64,000 nt of DNA from the NCBI GenBank assembly GCA_019348195.1, contig JAHWJX010000002.1, positions 1 to 64,000 on the forward strand. Reading direction: 5' to 3'. The translations under genes and the position numbers were made by a program. The notes beneath the pieces were generated by a model that made no database searches, was not told the DNA's origin, and was given only the letters and a program-made list of their open reading frames with translations. Positions 1 to 8,493 of this stretch are shown piece by piece. Position 1 is the stretch's first letter. Each line of letters begins with the position of its first letter. The stretch comes from Pseudomonadota bacterium. GTDB taxonomy: Bacteria > Pseudomonadota > Alphaproteobacteria > Caulobacterales > Caulobacteraceae.

Positions 1-1
1 C

Positions 2-100
2 GCGCCGCAGCCCGTCGCCCTCGGGGCGGCGGTCCCGTTCCAGGCAGCCTCCGCCGTGCCGCCCATGCAGGTGGTGCAGACGGGGTTCGCCCTCCGGTAG
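2..100 (+). CDS. possible 3' end of an unidentified gene cut by the window edge
   Basis: Frame 2 is open from the edge and reads 32 residues (ending in ...QTGFALR) to a TAG at 98-100. It uses GC-rich third positions like real genes here. A short inverted repeat (CCGGGA with TCCCGG) follows at about 107-122 and could be a weak terminator. Nothing in the fragment identifies a family, and a chance open frame cannot be ruled out. Confidence 0.3.
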   Translation, partial: APQPVALGAAVPFQAASAVPPMQVVQTGFALR

Positions 101-177
101 GCGGCTCCGGGACCGCTCCCGGTGGCGGAGGCCGGGAGCTGTGCCTATCTCTGGGCGATACAGGCGAGGAAAGCCCC

Positions 178-1194
178 GTGCCACCGTTCTCCGTCCTCGA
201 TCTCGCGCCGGTCGTGCAGGGCTCCGGCCCCGGCGAGGCCCTGCGCAACGCGCTCGACCTCGCCCGGCGCGCCGAGCGCTGGGGCTACCGCCGCTACTGG
301 ATGGCCGAGCACCACAATATGCCGGGCGTGGCCAGCGCCGCGACCGCCGTGGCGCTGGCCCATGTGGCCGCCGCAACCTCCACCATCCGCATCGGCGCGG
401 GCGGGATCATGCTGCCCAACCACGCGCCCCTCGTCATCGCCGAGCAGTTCGGCACCTTGGCCGCGCTGCATCCGGGCCGAATCGACCTGGGCGTGGGCCG
501 CGCTCCCGGCACGGACGGGCTCACCGCCCGTGCGCTTCGCCGCACCTTGCAAGGCGAGGTCGATGACTTTCCGCAGGATGTGCTGGAGCTGATCGGCTAT
601 TTCGCGCCGGTTCAACCCGGCCAGCGCGTGGCCGCCGTGCCCGGGGCCGGCTTGAATGTGCCCGTCTGGATCCTGGGCTCGAGCCTGTACGGCGCCCAAC
701 TCGCAGCCGTGCTGGGCCCGCCCTACGCCTTCGCCAGCCATTTCGCGCCCCGTGCGCTGGAGCAGGCGCTTCACGTCTACCGCCGGGACTTCCGCCCGTC
801 CGCCTATCTGGCTCGGCCCTACGCCGCAGCCGGGCTCAACGTCTTCGCCGCAGACACCGACGCGGAGGCGGAGCTCCTCGCCACCTCCGTGCAGCAGGCC
901 TTTGTCAACCTGCGCACCGGCCGCGCCGGGCCGCTGCCCCCGCCGACGCCGGGCTACGCCGACACCCTCCCGCCCGAAGCCCGGGCCATGTTGGCCGAGG
1001 CGCTGTCCTGCACCGCCGTGGGCGCGCCGGAGACCGTCCGAGGTCAGCTCCAAGGCTTTATCGCCCGCACCGCCGTCGACGAACTGATTTTGACCTCCCA
1101 GACCTACGATCACCTCGCCCGGCTACGCAGCTTCGAGATCGCCGCCGAGGTGCTGGGGGTGCTGGGACAGGAGAGGGCGGCGGAGGCGGCCTGA
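178..1194 (+). CDS. LLM-class flavin-dependent oxidoreductase (luciferase-like, MsnO8 type)
   Basis: The product has 338 residues. The N-terminus reads SVLDLAPV, then [12 protein letters not shown] at about 40-51 and [12 protein letters not shown] at about 71-82, followed by [14 protein letters not shown]; these are the usual marks of bacterial luciferase-like monooxygenases of the MsnO8 group. Such proteins are TIM barrels that use reduced flavin and oxygen; the substrate cannot be read from the sequence. The start is a GTG preceded by AGGAAAG. It converges on ychF with a 9-bp gap. The family call is secure, the reaction is not. Confidence 0.88.
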   Translation: MPPFSVLDLAPVVQGSGPGEALRNALDLARRAERWGYRRYWMAEHHNMPGVASAATAVALAHVAAATSTIRIGAGGIMLPNHAPLVIAEQFGTLAALHPGRIDLGVGRAPGTDGLTARALRRTLQGEVDDFPQDVLELIGYFAPVQPGQRVAAVPGAGLNVPVWILGSSLYGAQLAAVLGPPYAFASHFAPRALEQALHVYRRDFRPSAYLARPYAAAGLNVFAADTDAEAELLATSVQQAFVNLRTGRAGPLPPPTPGYADTLPPEARAMLAEALSCTAVGAPETVRGQLQGFIARTAVDELILTSQTYDHLARLRSFEIAAEVLGVLGQERAAEAA

Positions 1195-1203
1195 TCCGCG
1201 CCT

Positions 1204-2301
1204 CTAGCCGCTGAACAGGAAGTTCAGCACGTCCCCGTCCTTGACCACATAGCTCTTGCCCTCGGCGCGGAGCTTGCCCGCCTCGCGCGCGCCCGCCTCG
1301 CCCTTCAGCGCCAGATAGTCGTCAAAGGCGATGGTCTCCGCCCGGATGAAGCCTTTTTCGAAGTCGCTGTGGATCACCCCAGCCGCCTGCGGCGCGGTCG
1401 CCCCCGCGTCGATGGTCCAGGCTCGCGCCTCTTTGGGACCCGCGGTGAAATAGGTCCGCAGCCCCAAGAGCTTGTAGGCCTCCCGGATCAGCCGGTTCAG
1501 TCCCGGTTCCTCCAGTCCTACGGCTTCCAGGAACTCCGCCCGTTCCTCTGTCGGCAGGAGGGCGATCTCGCTCTCGATCTTGGCCGAGATCACCACCGCT
1601 TCCGCGCCTTCCTCCCGGGCGCGCTCGAACACCCGGGCTGAGAGCGCATTGCCCGCGGCCGCGCTTTCCTCGTCCACATTGCACACATACAGCGCGGGCT
1701 TGGAGGTCAGCAGCTGCAGCATCCGCCAGCCCTTCTCCTCCTCTTTCGGCACGTCCGCCCGCCGGGCCGGGCGCCCGGCCCGCAGCTCCGTCAGCGCCAG
1801 CTCCACCAGCTTCTGGGTTGCGGCGGACTCCTTGTCGCCGCCCTTGGCGCGTTTGGTCAGATTGTCGACGCGCTTCTCCAAGCTCTCCAGGTCGGCCAGC
1901 ATCAGCTCGGTTTCGATAATCTCCAGGTCGTCGATCGGATCGACCCGGCCCTCCACATGGGTCACGTCGCCGCCTTCGAAGCACCGGGCCACAAAAGCGA
2001 TCGCGTCCGTGTCCCTGATGGTGGCCAGGAACTGATTGCCGAGGCCCTCGCCCTTGCTGGCGCCCCTCACCAGCCCCGCAACGTCAACAAAGTTGATGCG
2101 TGCGGGAATGATCTCCTTGGAACCTGCTATCGCGGCTAAGCTTTCCAACCGGGGCTCAGGCACCGCCACATCGCCGACATTCGGTTCGATGGTGCAGAAG
2201 GGATAGTTGGCCGCCTGGGCCGCGGCCGTTTGGGTCAGCGCATTGAACAGCGTGGACTTGCCCACATTGGGCAAGCCCACGATCGCAACTTTCAAAGCCA
2301 T
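1204..2301 (-). CDS. ychF: redox-regulated ATPase YchF (Obg-like)
   Basis: The product has 365 residues, the normal family length. The P-loop GLPNVGKST lies at residues 9-17, the G3/Obg-like stretch NFVDVAGLVRGASKGEGLGN at about 70-89, and the C-terminal TGS domain runs from about residue 280 (YFTAGPKEARAW) to VKDGDVLNFLF at the end. YchF binds ATP rather than GTP, associates with ribosomes and has been linked to oxidative stress responses. In many proteobacteria ychF is next to pth, as here, with only a PRC-barrel gene between them. Confidence 0.97.
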   Translation of the reverse strand: MALKVAIVGLPNVGKSTLFNALTQTAAAQAANYPFCTIEPNVGDVAVPEPRLESLAAIAGSKEIIPARINFVDVAGLVRGASKGEGLGNQFLATIRDTDAIAFVARCFEGGDVTHVEGRVDPIDDLEIIETELMLADLESLEKRVDNLTKRAKGGDKESAATQKLVELALTELRAGRPARRADVPKEEEKGWRMLQLLTSKPALYVCNVDEESAAAGNALSARVFERAREEGAEAVVISAKIESEIALLPTEERAEFLEAVGLEEPGLNRLIREAYKLLGLRTYFTAGPKEARAWTIDAGATAPQAAGVIHSDFEKGFIRAETIAFDDYLALKGEAGAREAGKLRAEGKSYVVKDGDVLNFLFSG

Positions 2302-2367
2302 CAGCGTCTCGAAGCAAGGGGAGCCCGAATATGGCCCGCCCTACCGCCGCTGAACAGCCGGGACGAC

Positions 2368-2688
2368 CTAGAGGTGCGGCCAGGGGACCCGATCCGTCGG
2401 TTCCGAGCGCGCTTCGGGGGGCGGCAAGTGCTCCTCGTGATCACTGTGGACGCCGGGCGCGAACACCAGGGCGTGCCGGGTTTCGCTATAGCTCAGCATG
2501 GGCCAGGCCACCGAGAAGCGTCGCTTTCGGAATCCCAACAGCCCGTCGTCCTCGACCGTGACCTGGTCGATCTCGCCGGTGTCCGCGTGGAGCTTGACCT
2601 CTTCGATGTGGCCCAGCTTTCGACCGGTGAGGTCGAAGACCTGGAGGCCGATAAGAGGGTTCGTTCGGTTCGCTTGCTGCTCAGCCAT
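2368..2688 (-). CDS. PRC-barrel domain protein
   Basis: The product has 106 residues. The segment NPLIGLQVFDLTGRKLGHIE near residues 10-29, followed by VKLHADTGEIDQVTVEDDG, is the typical PRC-barrel beta pattern; the C-terminus is charged and probably disordered. I place the start at 2688 because AGGAGAG stands 5 nt upstream of that ATG; the in-frame ATG further upstream has no comparable site. PRC-barrel proteins of this size are often stress-related or RNA-associated, but no specific role can be inferred. It lies between pth and ychF on the same strand. Confidence 0.85.
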   Translation of the reverse strand: MAEQQANRTNPLIGLQVFDLTGRKLGHIEEVKLHADTGEIDQVTVEDDGLLGFRKRRFSVAWPMLSYSETRHALVFAPGVHSDHEEHLPPPEARSEPTDRVPWPHL

Positions 2689-2826
2689 TTCCGCTCTCCT
2701 CTGTCGGGATGAGACGGCGGCGAGCATACGCCTGAATGGACGAGACCTCATCCAGCCGATTGAGCTTTGGTGATTAAATCGCTGTAAGACTTGACCTAAG
2801 TTCCTGGCCCTGAACTCCCGTCGGGG

Positions 2827-3447
2827 TCAGTCCTGGCTGCGCGGTTTTCTGGGATCGCCCTTGGGCGCGGGAGCCAGGCGCAGCACCTCCGCCTGATAGC
2901 GTTCGTCGTCCCCGGCGGCCAGGAAGGGCAGGGCCTCGCCGCAGGCGTCCAGCAAGGCCCGCACCCAGGGCTGCTCCGCCTTGGCGAACGGCCCCAGCAC
3001 ATAGGCCTGCACCAAGTCCTTATGCCCGGGATGACCCACGCCCAACCGCGCGCGCCGAAAGTCCGGCCCGAACCGCGCCATGGTGGAGCGGATCCCGTTG
3101 TGCCCCGCCGCGCCCCCGCCAGTCTTCATGCGGAATCGCCCCGGAGCCATGTCGATCTCGTCGTAGAAGACGACCACATCCGCGGGGTCGATCTTGAAGA
3201 ACCGGGCCGCTTCGGCGATCGCCCGGCCGCTCTCGTTCATGAAGGTCTGCGGCTTGAGCAACAGGGCGCGCACGGAGCCGCCCTCCGGCGTCGGCACGGC
3301 GCCTTCGGAAACCAGGCTGGAGAAGCGCGACCGCTCGGGCCCGAACCGCCATCGTTGCGCGATGGCGTCGGCGGCCATGAAGCCGATGTTGTGGCGGTCT
3401 TGGGCGTGCTTGGGGCCGGGATTGCCCAGCCCCGCCAGCAGCAGCAT
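2827..3447 (-). CDS. pth: peptidyl-tRNA hydrolase
   Basis: The product has 206 residues and rescues peptidyl-tRNAs by hydrolysing the ester bond. The expected catalytic features are present: GLGNPG with Asn9, His19 in RHNIGF, Asp in FYDEIDMAPG at about 91-100, and GAAGHNGIRS at about 109-118. The ATG shares one base with the TGA of rplY (TGATG), so the two genes are translationally coupled. The rplY-pth order is conserved in alphaproteobacteria. Confidence 0.97.
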   Translation of the reverse strand: MLLLAGLGNPGPKHAQDRHNIGFMAADAIAQRWRFGPERSRFSSLVSEGAVPTPEGGSVRALLLKPQTFMNESGRAIAEAARFFKIDPADVVVFYDEIDMAPGRFRMKTGGGAAGHNGIRSTMARFGPDFRRARLGVGHPGHKDLVQAYVLGPFAKAEQPWVRALLDACGEALPFLAAGDDERYQAEVLRLAPAPKGDPRKPRSQD

Positions 3448-4058
3448 CAGCCTTCGGCGGTCTCGCCGGAGGCGTCAGCCTCGCTGGAGACCATCGCCGA
3501 GCTCGAAGCCACGGTGGCGATCACGAAATCGCGGTCGGTGATGGTGGGCTCCACGCCCTGGGGCAGGGTGATGGACGACATCCGAACCTGCTCGCCGATG
3601 TCGAGACCGGTCAGGTCGGCCACCAGCACCTCCGGGATGCTTTCGGCCGGGGCCCACAGCTCCACCTCGTGGCGAACCACGTTCAGGGTGCCGCCCCGTT
3701 TGAGGCCTGGAGCATCCTCCGGGTTGTCGAAGCGCACGGGCACGGCGATGCGGATCAACTGGCCTTCCTCCACCCGGTACAGGTCGAAGTGGACGGGCTG
3801 GTCGTTGACCGGATGGAACTGGATGTCCTTGGCGATCACCGTCTGGGTTTCGGAGCCGTATTGCAGGGTCACGCGGTGGCCCAGCAGGCCGCCCGTGAAC
3901 AGCGCCTTGCGGAAGGCGTTGGCGTCGACCGACAGCGGCACGGGGCCGCGCGTGCCGCCGTACAGCACGCCGGGAACGCGGCCGGCGCGACGGACCGCGC
4001 GGGCGCCGCCCGTGCCGATGTTCTCACGCACTTCAACGTTCAGGACGATGTCGGCCAT
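3447..4058 (-). CDS. rplY: 50S ribosomal protein L25 / general stress protein Ctc
   Basis: The product has 203 residues in the long Ctc form, not the short E. coli L25 form. The N-terminal 5S-rRNA-binding L25 domain begins VEVRENIGTGGARAVRRAGR (residues 7-26), then VPGVLYGG. The C-terminal TL5-type domain contains VLVADLTGLDIGEQVRMSSI, and the end is a short acidic tail. The start at 4058 (MADIVLN) fits homologues better than the upstream in-frame GTG at 4091. It overlaps pth by one base. Confidence 0.95.
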   Translation of the reverse strand: MADIVLNVEVRENIGTGGARAVRRAGRVPGVLYGGTRGPVPLSVDANAFRKALFTGGLLGHRVTLQYGSETQTVIAKDIQFHPVNDQPVHFDLYRVEEGQLIRIAVPVRFDNPEDAPGLKRGGTLNVVRHEVELWAPAESIPEVLVADLTGLDIGEQVRMSSITLPQGVEPTITDRDFVIATVASSSAMVSSEADASGETAEG

Positions 4059-4125
4059 GGGTGGGTCTTCTCTAAAGCGAACGCCGCGCAAAGGCGCGGC
4101 GGCGGGCGTTCACGGGAACGGAATT

Positions 4126-4187
4126 GGGCGGCGTCCTTACACGGACGCCGCCCAAGAGGCAAGCGGGACGGCGACGCTTCGCCGTCC
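4126..4187 (-). terminator. two adjacent GC-rich hairpins, possible terminator of the 4198-5265 gene
   Basis: 4126-4136 pairs perfectly with 4143-4153 (11 bp, 6-nt loop), and 4166-4174 pairs with 4179-4187 (9 bp, CGCT loop). They lie between the end of the Cys-motif gene and the start of rplY on the same strand. No good T tract follows on the minus strand, so intrinsic termination is plausible but not shown; mRNA stabilisation or an rplY leader structure are alternatives. Confidence 0.4.
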
Positions 4188-4197
4188 GCCAGGGACG

Positions 4198-5265
4198 TCA
4201 GCCTCCCGGTTTGGGCGTCGCGGGCCGGGCCTGCGCCGCGGCAGCCGCCGCGGTGGGCGCTGCGACCGGGACCACGGCGGCGGCCATGGCCGGGGGCGCT
4301 GCGTTGCCGGCCTCAACCATGCACTGACCGGTGTCGATCAGCACGTGCTGACCCAGGCAGAACACGTCCTCGTACCAGGGCTTGGCCACCGCCAGACACT
4401 GGTTGAGGTTGAGCTTGCTCATGTTCAGGCAGGACCCGCCCGTGGGCTCAACCAACAAAGTGTCAAAGGACGGCGCAAAGGCGGGATCGTCGCCGTAGCC
4501 GAGCGCGGACAGCGCTGCGATAGCCAAGCTGCGCACCACCACCGGAGTGTAGGGCGGTCGCAGGCTGGCCGGCGTAGCCGCGGACGGGGTCTGGCCCAGC
4601 GCCAGGCTGCGCAGGCGCTCGATGGTGGGCGTGTCGGCGGGCGCAAGCGCCGTACCCAAGGCCTTGACGTTGGCCAGCCGCTCTTCCCGGTTCGGAATGG
4701 TGACCTTCGACCAGGCCTGGCGCTGAACGCTGTAGGCGCTCTGCTTTACGCTCTCGCCCGCCACACGGACCCGGCGGCCTTCGCGGTCCAGAGCCTGGGC
4801 CACAAGACTGGCCGCGCTGGAGGCGCCGGGGAATCCGGTGATGTAGGCCGGATCGGCGGCGATGCGCGCAGCGATGTCAGCCCGCTGCGCCGGGTTGCGG
4901 GTATAGGCTCGGACCGCTTCAACAAAGACGGGATCCTGCAGGGCCGCAACCGCTCCGTACGCCACTGCGCCGGTGGCGAGCTGACGAGGCTCATAGGCCG
5001 CCGCGATCGTGAGCGAGCGCGCGACGGACGGTCCGTCCGTAAAGGACGGGGTGATGCCGGCCGCACGGTTCATATAGGCCTCGAACGCCGCCGCCTGCTC
5101 GATCACACGAGGAGCGACCGTCAAGGGCGGAAGCGGGGCCGGCGGCGGCGCCGCGACCACAACCGGAGCGGGTTCCGGCGTGGGGGTTTCGCAGCTGCCC
5201 AGGCTGATGGCTGCGATGCAGACCGCGCCCAGGACGGCGGCGCGGCGGTGGTGGTTGCGAAGCAT
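4198..5265 (-). CDS. exported lipoprotein-like protein with C-terminal four-Cys motif (paralogue 1)
   Basis: The product has 355 residues. The start at 5265 has GGGAGG about 8 nt upstream; the longer ORF start adds an unlikely leader. Residues 1-26 form a signal peptide ending in LGSC, a possible lipobox, followed by a Pro/Ala linker. The middle is helical, with AAAYEPRQLATGAVAYGAVA. Near the C-terminus is a C-x10-C-x12-C-x11-C block containing KPWYEDVFCLGQHVLIDTG. The next gene (5444-6553) is a tandem paralogue with the same architecture. I do not recognise the family. The conserved cysteines in an exported protein suggest disulfides or a bound cofactor; that is inference. Confidence 0.82.
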   Translation of the reverse strand: MLRNHHRRAAVLGAVCIAAISLGSCETPTPEPAPVVVAAPPPAPLPPLTVAPRVIEQAAAFEAYMNRAAGITPSFTDGPSVARSLTIAAAYEPRQLATGAVAYGAVAALQDPVFVEAVRAYTRNPAQRADIAARIAADPAYITGFPGASSAASLVAQALDREGRRVRVAGESVKQSAYSVQRQAWSKVTIPNREERLANVKALGTALAPADTPTIERLRSLALGQTPSAATPASLRPPYTPVVVRSLAIAALSALGYGDDPAFAPSFDTLLVEPTGGSCLNMSKLNLNQCLAVAKPWYEDVFCLGQHVLIDTGQCMVEAGNAAPPAMAAAVVPVAAPTAAAAAAQARPATPKPGG

Positions 5266-5443
5266 GAACGGCCTCCCCTCAGGGGGTTGAACTAAGGCAT
5301 GAAAAGGGCCGGCAATGTGGCGAGGGGACGCCGGCATCGACCGTTAGGAGGCTCATACCGGAGCCGACGAGTCGCCTCAACGGTGAAGGGGGCGCTGCGT
5401 CGCCGCAGCACCCCCTCCCGTGTTCACAATCCGGTGGCCGGCC

Positions 5444-6553
5444 TCAGTGCAGGGCGGCCACGGTGGTCAGGGCCCCGGCCGGCTCAGCTTTGTAAGGCCT
5501 TGACGGCGCCGCAAGCACCGCCGCGGGCAGGGAAGGGGCCGGCTGCTTCGCGGCGGCGGCCTGGATACAGTCTCCGGTGTCGATCAAGACGTGCTGGCCC
5601 AGGCAAAAGACGTCCTCGTACCAGGGCTTGGCCACGGCCAGGCATTGGAAAAGGTTCAGCTTGGACATCCGCAGGCAGGAGCCGCAGCCGGCCTCCTCCA
5701 TGAGCCGATCGGCCTTGGCCAGATCCGCCTCGCCCAGCACGGCCAGGGCGGCCAGCGCCAGGCCGCGGGCCACGACCGGTCGCGCGGAGGGTTCGGGCGC
5801 GCCTTCGGGCAAGCTCAGGCGACCGGCGCCCAGGGAAGCCAGCTGCAACTCCGCGAGGTCGGTGGCGGGAGCCGAGAGGGGTTGGGCGGACAGCGACTTG
5901 GCCAAGGCTAGGCGCTCCACGCGTGCGCTCACCTCGTTCTTGGCCCAGGCCTGCTTTTGCACATCATAGGCGGCCTGCTTGACCCGTTGGCCGGCGGCGC
6001 GCACCCGCGCGCCTTCCTCGCCCAGGGCGGCCGCTGCGCGGCCGGCGGCGGCGTCGGCTCCGGCAAGCTCGCCGGCGGAATGAGGCGCCCCCGTCAGCCG
6101 GGCCACCAGGGCGGCCCGCCGCGCGGGGTCGGCCCCCACGGCGCGCACGCCCTCTACGAAGCGGCGCTCATGCAGCGCGGCCACGGCCGCGAAAGCCACG
6201 GCGCCCCGGGTCATCTGCTTGGGCTCATAAGCCGCGCCGAGCTCCAGCGCGCCGGCGATCGCGGGGCCGTCGGCGAAGCTCGCCGACACTGCGGCCGCCT
6301 GGCGCATATAGAGCCGGTAGGCGCCGGCGGCCTCCAGCACCTCGCGCGGGAGCCCTACCGTCGGGGTAGGGGCGGCTGTGACCGGCAGGGCCATCGGGAC
6401 CACCGACTCGGGCGCCGTCAGGCCCAGGGAGGCCAGCTCCTCGGGTCCGGGGCCTTGGACGGTGTCGGTCGAAGCGTGAGCGGTGTGGAGCAGGCACAGG
6501 CTGGCCAGGCTGGCCAGAAAGGCCGCCGAACGCAGCCGCGGAAAGGTGAGCAT
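5444..6553 (-). CDS. exported protein with C-terminal four-Cys motif (paralogue 2)
   Basis: The product has 369 residues with a cleavable signal peptide ending AHA|S near residue 27. It shares the domain plan of the 4198-5265 product: GAAYEPKQMTRGAVAFAAVA in the middle, RVKQAAYDVQKQAWAK further on, and a C-terminal C-x10-C-x12-C-x11-C block around KPWYEDVFCLGQHVLIDTG. One extra Cys stands three residues before the first (CGSC). Unlike paralogue 1 it has no lipobox, so it is probably soluble periplasmic or secreted. The two genes are co-oriented with 178 bp between them. No function can be assigned. Confidence 0.82.
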   Translation of the reverse strand: MLTFPRLRSAAFLASLASLCLLHTAHASTDTVQGPGPEELASLGLTAPESVVPMALPVTAAPTPTVGLPREVLEAAGAYRLYMRQAAAVSASFADGPAIAGALELGAAYEPKQMTRGAVAFAAVAALHERRFVEGVRAVGADPARRAALVARLTGAPHSAGELAGADAAAGRAAAALGEEGARVRAAGQRVKQAAYDVQKQAWAKNEVSARVERLALAKSLSAQPLSAPATDLAELQLASLGAGRLSLPEGAPEPSARPVVARGLALAALAVLGEADLAKADRLMEEAGCGSCLRMSKLNLFQCLAVAKPWYEDVFCLGQHVLIDTGDCIQAAAAKQPAPSLPAAVLAAPSRPYKAEPAGALTTVAALH

Positions 6554-6689
6554 GATCTTCCCCGAATGGGCCGGGAGGTTCGGTCCGGCGTGCTCAGAGT
6601 GGCCCAGCGGGCTTAAGCTCTTGCCAGGAAACGCGGTTCACGTGCGTTAGGCACGAACATGCGCCCCCCGCTCCGCGGACCGGGGGTTC

Positions 6690-6711
6690 AAAACGGGACG
6701 GCGCGCCGTCC
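6690..6711 (-). terminator. terminator-like palindrome downstream of prs
   Basis: 6696-6711 is a perfect 16-nt palindrome (stem GGACGG, CGCG loop). On the minus strand it is followed two bases later by TTTT. It lies 33 bp after the prs stop codon, in the right orientation to end the lgt-to-prs transcript. Confidence 0.5.
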
Positions 6712-6743
6712 GGTGCGGGTCGCCCTGCAATCGGGGCGCCGCC

Positions 6744-7676
6744 TCAATCGAACAGTTTCGAGACGGACTCTTCGTTGGCGATGCGCCGTATGGCTTCACC
6801 GATGAGCGGCGCCACGCTGATCGCCCGGACCTTTCTGGATCCGGCGGCGGTGTCCGACAAGGCGATGGAGTTGGTCACCACCAGTTCACGCAGGACGGAG
6901 TTCTCGACCCGCTCCACCGCCGACCCCGACAGCACGCCGTGGCTGACATAGGCGTAGACCTCAGTAGCGCCGGCCTCCGCAATAGCGGCCGCCGCGTTGC
7001 AGAGCGTGCCCGCACTGTCCACGATGTCGTCGTAAAGGATGCATCGACGGCCGGAAACGTCGCCGATGATGTTCATCACCTCGCTTTGCCCCGGGGCCGA
7101 GCGGCGCTTGTCCACGATGGCCAGGTCGGCGCTCAGACGGTCGGCCAGCTGCCGGGCGCGCACGACCCCGCCCACATCCGGGGAGACGATCATCAGGTCG
7201 CCCCCGTTCAGCCTTTGGCGGATGTCCGCGGCGTGCACGGGCACGGGGGTGAGATTGTCCGTGGGGATGTCGAAAAAGCCCTGGATCTGTCCCGAGTGCA
7301 GGTCCATCGACAGCACCCGGTCCACCCCGGCGCGGGTCAGCAGATTGGCCACCAGCTTGGCCGAGATCGGCGTGCGGCCGCCCATCTTCCGATCCTGGCG
7401 GGCGTAGCCGAAATAGGGCAGCACCGCCGTGATCCGCCGCGCGGAAGCCCTGACCAGGGCGTCGATGCAGATCAGCAGCTCCATGAGGTTGTCGTTGGCC
7501 GGAGCCGAGGTGGACTGAATAACGAAGACGTCCTCGCCGCGGACGTTCTCTTCGATCACCACGAACACCTCCGCATCAGCGAAGCGGCGCACCTGCGCCC
7601 GGCACAGGGGAACGTCGTGATAATCGGCGATGGCCTGCGCGAGCGCGCGGTTGGAGTTGCCGGCCAGCAGCTTCAT
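6744..7676 (-). CDS. prs: ribose-phosphate pyrophosphokinase
   Basis: The product has 310 residues and makes PRPP from ribose 5-phosphate and ATP. The start [13 protein letters not shown] at 7676 gives the family's usual length; nine extra codons upstream are unlikely. Seen are [17 protein letters not shown] (about 60-76), the catalytic flexible-loop region [18 protein letters not shown] (about 92-109), [13 protein letters not shown], and the PRPP-binding loop [17 protein letters not shown] (about 216-232). It follows pgeF on the same strand after 40 bp. Confidence 0.96.
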   Translation of the reverse strand: MKLLAGNSNRALAQAIADYHDVPLCRAQVRRFADAEVFVVIEENVRGEDVFVIQSTSAPANDNLMELLICIDALVRASARRITAVLPYFGYARQDRKMGGRTPISAKLVANLLTRAGVDRVLSMDLHSGQIQGFFDIPTDNLTPVPVHAADIRQRLNGGDLMIVSPDVGGVVRARQLADRLSADLAIVDKRRSAPGQSEVMNIIGDVSGRRCILYDDIVDSAGTLCNAAAAIAEAGATEVYAYVSHGVLSGSAVERVENSVLRELVVTNSIALSDTAAGSRKVRAISVAPLIGEAIRRIANEESVSKLFD

Positions 7677-7716
7677 CGGGGGTCTCGCGAGGGGGGCTCC
7701 CAATGACGGGGCGGTG

Positions 7717-8493
7717 TCAGGAGGTCAACACAATGGCGGACATCAGGCGACCGTAGTCGGGGTCGCCCCGCTGGACGGCGCGGCGGTTGGAGAAGAAGCG
7801 GCGCTCGTCGGTCAGGGTGTCGGCGCCGATCCACTCCGCCCTGGCCACTCCCGCTTCCGCAAGCCGCTGGAGCACAAAGGCGGGCAAGTCGAAGAGGCGC
7901 TTGTCCGGGCTGCGCGCGGGGCGGAAGAATCGGCCGGCGAGCGGGATCTCGGCTTGGAAGCGGGCGTGGAACTCCGGGCCGACCTCGTAGGAGTCCGGGC
8001 CGATGCAGGGGCCCACCACGGCCACGATCCGGTCCGTGTCTGCGCCCAACCGCGTCATGGCGTTGACGGCGGACAACACCACGCCGCTCAGCGCACCCTT
8101 CCACCCGGCGTGGGCGGCGCCTACCACTCCAGCCTGCGGGTCGACCATCAGGATCGGGGCGCAGTCGGCCGACAGGGCTCCGCAGGCCAGGCCCGGCGCG
8201 CCGGTGACCACGGCGTCGGCCTCGGGCCGAGCTTCGCCCCAGGCGCGGTCCGCCTGTACGGCCTCAGCGGAATGAACCTGGTAGCAGGCCAGGAGCGCGG
8301 GCTCCTCCACCGCCAGGTGGGCGGCCGCCCGTCGCCGGTTCTCGGCCACGGCGGCAGGGTCGTCACGCGAACCTCGGCCGAGGTTCAGGCTCGCGTACAC
8401 GCCTGTGGAGACCCCGCCTTCGCGCGTGAAAAAGGCGTGGCGGACGCCCGGCAGGGCGTCGAGCAGGGGAGAGGTCAGGACGGGCAGGCTCAT
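7717..8493 (-). CDS. pgeF: peptidoglycan editing factor PgeF (YfiH/DUF152, multicopper polyphenol oxidase-like)
   Basis: The product has 258 residues. The family signatures are YQVHSA at about 76-81, [15 protein letters not shown] at about 112-126, and [14 protein letters not shown] at about 131-144; the His and Cys residues in these form the zinc-type active site. PgeF removes wrongly incorporated L-Ser-containing precursors from peptidoglycan synthesis in E. coli. Its ATG overlaps the TGA of the MidA-like gene by four bases (ATGA), so it is translated from the same mRNA. The larger open frame covering this region is not the gene. Confidence 0.93.
   Translation of the reverse strand: MSLPVLTSPLLDALPGVRHAFFTREGGVSTGVYASLNLGRGSRDDPAAVAENRRRAAAHLAVEEPALLACYQVHSAEAVQADRAWGEARPEADAVVTGAPGLACGALSADCAPILMVDPQAGVVGAAHAGWKGALSGVVLSAVNAMTRLGADTDRIVAVVGPCIGPDSYEVGPEFHARFQAEIPLAGRFFRPARSPDKRLFDLPAFVLQRLAEAGVARAEWIGADTLTDERRFFSNRRAVQRGDPDYGRLMSAIVLTS

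Noticed and set aside
3022-5295. A 757-codon plus-strand open frame opposite pth, rplY and the first Cys-motif gene
   Set aside because: It runs antisense to well-recognised genes, has low-complexity Arg/Ala/Gly composition and matches no family; it is a by-product of GC-rich codons.
6660-6740. A GGGTTCAAAAC stretch that recalls a tRNA T-loop
   Set aside because: No T-stem, acceptor stem or anticodon arm can be formed; the sequence belongs to the prs terminator region.
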